DNA from: Burkholderiaceae bacterium | GTDB lineage: Bacteria; Pseudomonadota; Gammaproteobacteria; Burkholderiales; Burkholderiaceae_E | Length of the DNA: 5,902 bases | Direction of reading: 5' to 3' | NCBI GenBank assembly: GCA_023258775.1 | Contig: JALQWJ010000107.1 | Coordinates: 1 to 5,902, forward strand | Part shown: positions 1 to 4,677 of the stretch, piece after piece | Layout: every line of letters starts with the position of its first letter | Position numbering within the stretch: position 1 is the stretch's first letter | Notes under the pieces: generated by a model | Seen by the model: only the letters and a program-made list of their open reading frames with translations | Databases searched by the model: none | Told to the model about the DNA's origin: nothing | Translations under genes and position numbers: made by a program

Positions 1-54
1 GTTGGGCCCAAGGTGAGCTTGCGAGATAAATTGATGAGGCTGATGTGGCACTAG
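1..54 (+). other. Possible 3' tail of an upstream gene
   Basis: Two of the three forward frames are open from the left edge. One ends at TAG 52-54, only two bases before the Shine-Dalgarno of the next gene, which would be a normal operon junction. The other ends at TAA 25-27 and would close a protein with the residues WAQGELAR. Either could be the C-terminus of a gene that starts outside the window, and so few residues cannot be assigned to a family. It is equally possible that this is plain intergenic sequence. Confidence 0.25.
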
Positions 55-56
55 AC

Positions 57-61
57 AGGAG
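57..61 (+). promoter_or_regulatory. Shine-Dalgarno AGGAG deciding the start of the Bug gene
   Basis: AGGAG lies seven bases before ATG 69-71, which is ideal spacing. This favours ATG 69 over the in-frame GTG at 45, which has only a shorter GAGG (36-39) five bases upstream. Confidence 0.7.
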
Positions 62-68
62 TTGGGAT

Positions 69-1118
69 ATGTTTGCGATTGATTCGGGGCTGAAGAATGT
101 TCTGCGTTGGAGGACGCACTTCCCGATTAGGCTTGCGCTAAACGCGCGCTTGGTGCCTCTACTGATGGTTTGCTGCCTGATGTTTTCTTTATGTTTTCGA
201 CCAGTTGCAGCGCACGACTGGGGCGGCAAAGCGATTGTGATTGTTCAAGGATTCTCGGCAGGGTCGGGGATTGATGTTGTCATCCGTCAACTCCAAGAAC
301 CGCTTGAGCAAGCTCTGGGCACAAGGCTCGTCATGGAATACAGGCCAGGGGCGGGTAGCAATATTGCGTCGGCGCATGTGGCACAGGCAAAGCCTGATGG
401 TCACACCCTGTTGCTCGGTACGGCTGCGTCGCATGGCATTAATGCTGCTCTGTACAAAAAGCTGGCCTTTGACGTCGAGGCGGATTTCACAGCGCTTGCG
501 CCCTTGGTCGACGTGAGCAATGTATTGGTTATTAATCCCAGTGTGATCGATGCGAAGGACCTAAAGAGCTTTGTTGACCAAGTTCGGGCTCAACCCGGTA
601 AGTTCAACTATGCATCGACTGGCAATGGCACCGGGGTTCATTTGGCAATGGCTGAGTTTCTCGCACGCGCGTCGCTTGAAATGACCCATGTTCCCTACAA
701 AGGCGGTCCCGAGGCTTTGCAAGCTGTCTTAAAGGGTGAAGTATGTTGTATTTTTAATCAGGTTCAAACGATACTTCCGCAATTAAAAAGTGATCGTATC
801 CGTTTGCTTGCGGTGAGCACTGCCAAGCGGGTCAGTGCCATCGCCGACGTACCCACGATTGCTGAGTCAGGTTATCCGGGCTATGACTCGAGTATCTGGT
901 TTGCGCTTTTCGGCCCCAAGCAAATGGACCCTGCCGTCGTTAAGGCGATTAACGATGCTGTCAGACAGGTCTTAGTTCAGCCTGCGGTTCGTGAGCGCTT
1001 CGCAAGCCGTGGAAATCAGGTGAGAATTGAAACGCCGGATCAGTTCCGCCAAACAGTCCGACAGAACCGTCAGCGTTGGGCAGAAGTGGTGAAGGCATCG
1101 GGCGCATCGATCGATTGA
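69..1118 (+). CDS. Bug/TctC-family periplasmic solute-binding protein
   Basis: Periplasmic receptor of the tripartite tricarboxylate transporter (TTT) type, in a family that binds carboxylates or other small organic ligands and hands them to TctA/TctB membrane proteins. From ATG 69 the product is 349 residues, normal for the family once a long leader is allowed for. Residues 1-48 form a signal peptide: a basic N-region, a hydrophobic core near 28-43 (LVPLLMVCCLMFSLCF) and probable cleavage after PVAA. The mature part shows Bug hallmarks: PGAGSNIAS (93-101), KPDG (108-111), STGNGTG (183-189) in the ligand cleft, VPYKGG (208-213), and AESGYPGYDSSIWFALFGP (265-283). A Cys-Cys pair at 226-227 follows LKGEV, in a stretch that is usually hydrophobic. 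No TctA or TctB gene is in view, so it is an orphan receptor here, common in Burkholderiales. The ligand cannot be read from sequence. GTG 45 is an alternative start adding eight residues. Confidence 0.93.
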   Translation: MFAIDSGLKNVLRWRTHFPIRLALNARLVPLLMVCCLMFSLCFRPVAAHDWGGKAIVIVQGFSAGSGIDVVIRQLQEPLEQALGTRLVMEYRPGAGSNIASAHVAQAKPDGHTLLLGTAASHGINAALYKKLAFDVEADFTALAPLVDVSNVLVINPSVIDAKDLKSFVDQVRAQPGKFNYASTGNGTGVHLAMAEFLARASLEMTHVPYKGGPEALQAVLKGEVCCIFNQVQTILPQLKSDRIRLLAVSTAKRVSAIADVPTIAESGYPGYDSSIWFALFGPKQMDPAVVKAINDAVRQVLVQPAVRERFASRGNQVRIETPDQFRQTVRQNRQRWAEVVKASGASID

Positions 1119-1216
1119 AGCTCCATCTGCCGTGTTTTCCTATTGTGAAACGATCGGCCTACTCAATCGGGGTTAAAGAGCCTGACGCTGCAATTGGTGG
1201 CAATAAGCGTGCTCGA
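1119..1216. other. Convergent intergenic gap, no clear terminator
   Basis: Ninety-eight bases separate the stop of the Bug gene from the stop of the oppositely oriented oxidoreductase. A weak inverted pair (ACGCT and AGCGT near 1180-1211) is the only structure I see, with a loop of about 16 bases and no T-run. I cannot call an intrinsic terminator for either gene. Confidence 0.4.
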
Positions 1217-2746
1217 CTAGCGATCAACAAACCATCGGGTCGATTCAAGTTCTCGATCATCGAAGTTCATGAGTGCAGCCTTGTGGGATTCAAAGTCGTC
1301 ATTAAAAAGCCTTGAGACGATGGCCTGACAAAGCCGCTCGACACCGACCCGTAATCCGGGGATATCGCCTGCCAAGGGCCCATGGCTAATGGCGCAGCCC
1401 CAGTTGAAGGCATGGATGCGGCGCACCCAGTCATAGCCCTTCGCCTCTGGATGCGGCAGAAATTCAAAACCAGCACCAAGATAAGGAAAACGCGCGGACT
1501 CAGGAAACTCGCTCACGGCAAGCGGGTCGAGATGATCACGCCATCGCTGAACGGCATGTGCAAAGTTCTCATGATCGGGCCGGACCATCAGGTCGACATC
1601 AAAGCCGGTCGCAAGGACAACCTGGTCAAACACATGGCTTCCCTGATTGCTTAGAACCTGAACCTCTTGATGCCTATCGCCAGTCTGATGCTTATCGCCG
1701 CCTTGTTGCTGAACTCGAATGATCCGCAAATCCTCCCATGCATGATTGAGGCAAATTCGAAACTGCTCATGGCGTTCGCAGCGATGAATTGATTCGTGCG
1801 GTGGGGGGACTTGTTCATCAAACATATAATTCATAAGCCACCAACGTTCGGCATCAGGAAGTCGAAAAAAACCGCGCTGAAAGCCTGGATAGCTAGACCC
1901 CTTTGATTTGTTGATCTGAGGAAGCTGAGGGCGGCGTACATGTAATTCAACACTTGCTGCACCAGCCTCAAGTGCACAGGCTGCATTGTCGAATGCCGAT
2001 GCGCCCGCGCCAAGCACAGCAATTCGTTGATTACGCATGAGTTTGAAATCGATCGGATCAGCGGCGTGCCACACAGACTGACGCCGTGCGGGATCGTTGA
2101 CTTGCCAAGTTTTGAACTGCGGCCAACGCAAGCTGCCACTACCGTCTCGACCGAGGGCCAGGACGAGGTGTCGACAGCGTATAAGTTCTTTGCGTCCATC
2201 GGCACGGTGCTCGATAATAACGTCGAGTATGCTCTCGGGGTGTTCAGCGCTCGGTGTTACAGCTTTGAATTCGATATTGTTTTCAACATTGATACCGATT
2301 CGATTCCGCACCCAATGAAGATAACGGTTCCAGTCCAAGCGATTAATCTTATAGAGCGACACCCAGGCCTCATCGCCATGCAACGCGCTAAACCAAGCGC
2401 GGAAGGTTAACGAAGGAATACCAAGGTCTGGGCCCGTTAAGTGCTTTGGCGATCTTAGGGTATTCATTCGGGCGTATGTCGCCCACGGGCCTTCCAATCC
2501 TGCGGATGCCTGATCGATCACTCTCAAGCGATCGATCCCTTCTCGCCTCAAGGCGAAGGCTACTGTTTGTCCGCACATGCCAGCGCCTACAATCAAGACG
2601 TCAATTACTTTCGAGGTCTCAAGCGCTTGCTGACTTGCTCTTGCTAACGACGCTGGCCATGGCTGACCTGGATAGTTAAGCGTTGTTAGCGCTACGGCAA
2701 CCTCGTGATTTAATGCATCCAAGCCTCGTTTACCGGTATCTGTCAT
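1217..2746 (-). CDS. FAD/NAD(P)-binding oxidoreductase, flavin monooxygenase-like
   Basis: A 509-residue cytoplasmic flavoprotein with two nucleotide-binding folds. Residues 47-80 form a Rossmann beta-alpha-beta unit with GAGMCG (54-59) for FAD, ending in an acidic residue at D78. A second motif, GAGASA (246-251) after the strand RIAVL, is the expected NAD(P)H site. LATGF (378-382) matches the LATG[YF] strand of flavin monooxygenase-like enzymes. Residues 86-119 (GPWATYARMNTLRSPKHL onward) and the C-terminal NWGCAISHGPLAGDIPG (448-464) look like conserved family blocks. The first 46 residues, with LNYPGQPWP at 23-31, resemble the N-terminal extension seen in relatives annotated SidA/IucD/PvdA-like, so the start at 2746 is credible; an in-frame TGA lies only 12 bases upstream, leaving no alternative start between them. 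The family typically hydroxylates or oxygenates an organic substrate with NADPH and O2; the substrate here is unknown. Its start codon overlaps that of the divergent isomerase gene. Only a weak GAAGA precedes the start. Confidence 0.88.
   Translation of the reverse strand: MTDTGKRGLDALNHEVAVALTTLNYPGQPWPASLARASQQALETSKVIDVLIVGAGMCGQTVAFALRREGIDRLRVIDQASAGLEGPWATYARMNTLRSPKHLTGPDLGIPSLTFRAWFSALHGDEAWVSLYKINRLDWNRYLHWVRNRIGINVENNIEFKAVTPSAEHPESILDVIIEHRADGRKELIRCRHLVLALGRDGSGSLRWPQFKTWQVNDPARRQSVWHAADPIDFKLMRNQRIAVLGAGASAFDNAACALEAGAASVELHVRRPQLPQINKSKGSSYPGFQRGFFRLPDAERWWLMNYMFDEQVPPPHESIHRCERHEQFRICLNHAWEDLRIIRVQQQGGDKHQTGDRHQEVQVLSNQGSHVFDQVVLATGFDVDLMVRPDHENFAHAVQRWRDHLDPLAVSEFPESARFPYLGAGFEFLPHPEAKGYDWVRRIHAFNWGCAISHGPLAGDIPGLRVGVERLCQAIVSRLFNDDFESHKAALMNFDDRELESTRWFVDR
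2706..2714 (+). promoter_or_regulatory. Candidate extended -10 promoter for the isomerase gene
   Basis: TGATTTAAT fits the extended -10 pattern TGnTATAAT with five of six hexamer matches. Transcription would begin near 2721, giving a leader of about 24 bases before ATG 2745. TTGTTA at 2683-2688 resembles a -35 box but sits 20 bases away, too far for a standard spacer; extended -10 promoters can work with a poor -35. The site is inside the first codons of the opposite-strand oxidoreductase gene. Motif match only. Confidence 0.3.
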
Positions 2747-3368
2747 GATTCGTCTTCATTGTTATTACAGTTTATCCTCCCCATGGGCTTATTTCGGTGG
2801 CCCTCGACTTGCAGCGCTCACACAAGCCTACGAGGTAAAACTCGAACTAAGACCCTTTGATTTCCAAGCTATCGTGCCGCATACCGGTGGCATTCCCCTG
2901 CGTACGCGTCCACAAGAGCGTCAAACTTATCACGCCCTCGAGTTGGCCCGCTGGAGTAAGCGACTTAAAATGCCTATCAACTTGGTACCGCGGTATTACC
3001 GCAAGCAAGCTTTGCCAAGTGATTGGAATAAGCTGCCAGGCTGGACAGTGATCGCTGCACAACAGGCTGGTTTGGATGCCCAGGCGCTCTCGCATGCCCT
3101 GCTGAAAGCGCTTTGGGTTGAAGAGCGTGACACGGCAGATGCATCGGTTCGCGTTGAAATCGCTGACAGTCTTGGCATGCCGGGTGTTGAACTGGTCACA
3201 GCCGAACAGGGAGATCTTGTTCAAGCCGCTTACCGGGAGTTTAGTGAACAGGCTCGATTGATCGGTGTCTTTGGGTCACCAACTTACGTGATTGAGGCTG
3301 AAAGATTCTGGGGGCAGGACCGTCTCGATTTCTTGGAAGAGCGGCTGATCGAACTCAGTCGGATTTAA
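2745..3368 (+). CDS. 2-hydroxychromene-2-carboxylate isomerase-like protein (DsbA/kappa-GST fold)
   Basis: A 207-residue soluble protein of the thioredoxin-fold family that includes NahD, the glutathione-dependent isomerase of naphthalene breakdown. The first strand leads into YYSLSSPWAYFGG (7-19); Ser12 before Pro13 is the counterpart of the catalytic SP serine that activates glutathione in NahD. The C-terminal half carries GVFGSPTYV (174-182), with the cis-proline expected at Pro179, and FWGQDRLDFLE (188-198), a strongly conserved family block. Length matches the family. ATG 2745 is the only possible start: an in-frame TGA lies at 2706-2708 and no ATG, GTG or TTG falls between. It has no obvious Shine-Dalgarno. 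No naphthalene-pathway genes are visible, and many members act on unknown substrates, so the exact reaction is open. The gene is divergent from the flavin oxidoreductase and shares two start-codon bases with it, which hints at a common role or control. Confidence 0.88.
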   Translation: MIRLHCYYSLSSPWAYFGGPRLAALTQAYEVKLELRPFDFQAIVPHTGGIPLRTRPQERQTYHALELARWSKRLKMPINLVPRYYRKQALPSDWNKLPGWTVIAAQQAGLDAQALSHALLKALWVEERDTADASVRVEIADSLGMPGVELVTAEQGDLVQAAYREFSEQARLIGVFGSPTYVIEAERFWGQDRLDFLEERLIELSRI

Positions 3369-3456
3369 GCTCATCTCTATTTGGGAATTTTTAGATATTT
3401 CTCAAAAGAATTGGGTCCGGTTTGTGATTTATCGTTTAATTTTTAATTTCCAAAAT
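3369..3456. other. AT-rich convergent junction
   Basis: Eighty-eight bases lie between the stop of the isomerase gene and the stop of the ABC ATPase gene on the other strand. The stretch is clearly richer in A and T than the flanking genes. ATTTGGGAATTT (3379-3390) and AATTTCCAAAAT (3445-3456) are imperfect inverted copies (10 of 12 positions) with about 54 bases between them, and a five-T run lies at 3388-3392. There is no GC-rich hairpin followed by a T-run, so I do not call a classical terminator, though a bidirectional termination zone is plausible. Confidence 0.4.
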
Positions 3457-4542
3457 TTATTCCGATCGAAAAGTTACGACATGATCGGCATCGAGTCGTA
3501 TACCTATAGCCTCCCCATGATCATGGTTATGATGGCTTGGTACGAGGGTGAGGACTTCGCTGCCCGAAGCAAGCTTCAAGGCGTACATAAATTGTGCACC
3601 TCGAAAGGCTTTGCGAATGATCTCACCGGTGATCGGTGAGGCATCATCGTGGACAACGTCATCGGGGCGTAGCAACACCATGACTCGGCCCCGGGCGTCG
3701 GCTGATGACGCCGCCATGGCAAGATCGGCGGGGTCTTGTATCGCCAGCTCGCCAATTTCGGTTTGAAGCAGACTCTTGCCATCGCGTTGCATCAATTGGG
3801 CTTGCAAAAACGAGCCCTGTCCGACGAAATTCGCGACTCGTCGCGATCTGGGTTGGTGATAGAGACGCCAGGCGGTATCCCATTGCTCAACGCGGCCCGC
3901 CGACATCACACCTACCGAGTCGGCAAGCGCAAACGCCTCATGCTGATCGTGTGTTACTAACAGCGCTGTTGTGCCGTGGCGCTTAAGGAGGTCGCGCAAA
4001 TCCATGGCAAGTCGCTCGCGTAATGCAGGATCTAGATTGGAAAATGGTTCATCGAGCAATAACAGATGGGGACGTGGCGCAAGCGCTCTGGCAAGGGCTA
4101 CTCGTTGCTGCTGGCCTCCTGAGAGCTCATGAGGGAAACGACGCTCGAATCCAGCCAGACCCACAAGCTCCAATAGGTCAAGTGCTTGTATCGATGCAGC
4201 TTCTTTTGATAACTTTCTTAATCCAAAGGTGACGTTGTCTAAAACGCTCAAGTGCGGAAATAAAGCGTAGTCCTGAAAGACGATCCCGACCTGCCTTTGC
4301 TCAGGGGCCAAGGTTTTGCCTTGCTTTGAGACTAACTGATCTCGAATATAGATTTCACCATGATCGATTGCCTGAAACCCGGCAATGGCCCGCAAGACGG
4401 TGGTTTTGCCCGAGCCCGAAGCACCGAGCAAGCACCCAATGGCGGAATGTTCTAAATGAAATGACAGTCGATCAAGAACGCTTCGGCGCTGGGTGCCTTC
4501 GCCAAAAGAAACGGTGACTTGATCAAGGCTTAATGCATTCAT
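3457..4542 (-). CDS. fbpC: Fe(3+)-type ABC transporter ATP-binding protein, FbpC-like
   Basis: ATPase subunit of a binding-protein-dependent importer, bound to the cytoplasmic face of the permease. From ATG 4542 it has 361 residues, the usual FbpC size. Visible motifs: Walker A GASGSGKT (40-47), Q-loop VFQDYALFPHLSV (88-100), ABC signature LSGGQQQR (140-147), Walker B LLLLDEP (160-166), D-loop SNLD (168-171) and switch His198 in LVTHD. After about 240 a C-terminal regulatory/TOBE region follows, with LLRPDDV (290-296) and a His-rich PSHHNHDHGE (335-344). The frame stays open up to GTG 4620, but the 26 extra residues are Arg-rich and unlike the family; MNALSLDQVTVSF starts where FbpC proteins normally do, and GAGA lies about nine bases before the ATG. 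It is divergent from a matching permease gene, with 135 bases between. The iron assignment is by family; related ATPases serve phosphonate or thiamine importers. Confidence 0.88.
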   Translation of the reverse strand: MNALSLDQVTVSFGEGTQRRSVLDRLSFHLEHSAIGCLLGASGSGKTTVLRAIAGFQAIDHGEIYIRDQLVSKQGKTLAPEQRQVGIVFQDYALFPHLSVLDNVTFGLRKLSKEAASIQALDLLELVGLAGFERRFPHELSGGQQQRVALARALAPRPHLLLLDEPFSNLDPALRERLAMDLRDLLKRHGTTALLVTHDQHEAFALADSVGVMSAGRVEQWDTAWRLYHQPRSRRVANFVGQGSFLQAQLMQRDGKSLLQTEIGELAIQDPADLAMAASSADARGRVMVLLRPDDVVHDDASPITGEIIRKAFRGAQFMYALKLASGSEVLTLVPSHHNHDHGEAIGIRLDADHVVTFRSE

Positions 4543-4584
4543 GATTAGATTTCTCAGGTCCAAGCTTAACCTTAGTTGGCGATT

Positions 4585-4601
4585 GACGCGAAAACCGCGT
4601 C
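4585..4601. repeat. Perfect 6-bp inverted repeat GACGCG / CGCGTC
   Basis: GACGCG (4585-4590) and CGCGTC (4596-4601) flank AAAAC. The centre is about 50 bases upstream of the ATPase start, so it could form a small hairpin in that gene's leader RNA or be a protein-binding site. It is not followed by a T-run on either strand, so it is not an intrinsic terminator. Role unknown. Confidence 0.35.
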
Positions 4602-4625
4602 TCGGGCTGCGATTAGTCACTTTGA

Positions 4626-4659
4626 GTCAGCCTAGACTGCCTGGGTGATATGGGCTGAC
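4626..4659. promoter_or_regulatory. 7-bp inverted repeat upstream of permease -10, candidate operator
   Basis: GTCAGCC (4626-4632) is repeated in inverted form as GGCTGAC (4653-4659), with a 20-base spacer. The right arm ends two bases before the TACAAT box and the whole element overlaps where a -35 region would be. That position suits a regulator-binding site, but a 7-bp match with this spacing can arise by chance. Confidence 0.25.
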
Positions 4660-4661
4660 CG

Positions 4662-4667
4662 TACAAT
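4662..4667 (+). promoter_or_regulatory. Candidate -10 box TACAAT for the permease gene
   Basis: TACAAT matches the -10 consensus in five of six bases and ends ten bases before ATG 4678. A start site 6-8 bases downstream would give a leader of only about 2-4 bases, so the mRNA would be leaderless or nearly so. This fits the absence of a Shine-Dalgarno. No good -35 box is found at 16-18 bases, so an activator may be needed or the match may be accidental. Confidence 0.35.
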
Positions 4668-4677
4668 CGATTCGCTT

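Larger units (their letters stand above)
4543..4677. promoter_or_regulatory. Divergent control region between ATPase and permease genes
   Basis: This 135-base gap must hold the promoters of both transporter genes, unless the ATPase gene begins at the upstream GTG 4620. It contains a perfect 6-bp hairpin (4585-4601), a 7-bp inverted repeat (4626-4659) and a TACAAT box (4662-4667), each listed separately. I looked for a Fur box, as expected for iron uptake, and saw none that resembles the 19-base GATAATGATAATCATTATC consensus. Confidence 0.55.

Noticed and set aside
2027..2410. 127-codon forward frame, and other frames of 60-127 codons, antisense to the oxidoreductase
   Set aside because: They lie wholly within the 509-residue gene, which has clear FAD and NAD(P) motifs, and their translations show no recognisable motif or coherent fold. 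They are shadows of the real coding strand.
2512..2537. Self-palindromic GATCGATC twice, 18 bases apart
   Set aside because: Both copies fall in the oxidoreductase frame and encode repeated Ile-Asp in the first Rossmann strand region; GATCG words are frequent throughout the window, so no special role is supported.
2847..3224. 125-codon reverse frame antisense to the isomerase gene
   Set aside because: The plus strand encodes conserved SP, cis-Pro and FWGQDRLDFLE motifs; the antisense product resembles nothing I know.
3622..3640. Perfect 7-bp hairpin CTCACCG-GTGAT-CGGTGAG
   Set aside because: It is inside the ATPase coding region (codons for ASPITGE), has no T-run, and is explained by local codon choice.
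4531..4550. Fur-box-like TAAT...ATTA around the ATPase start
   Set aside because: Only the outer four bases on each side are symmetric; the match to the Fur consensus is too poor to call.
4543..4620. N-terminal extension of the ATPase from GTG 4620
   Set aside because: The 26 added residues are Arg-rich and not like the family N-terminus, while ATG 4542 gives the expected beginning. The extension would also consume most of the divergent control region.
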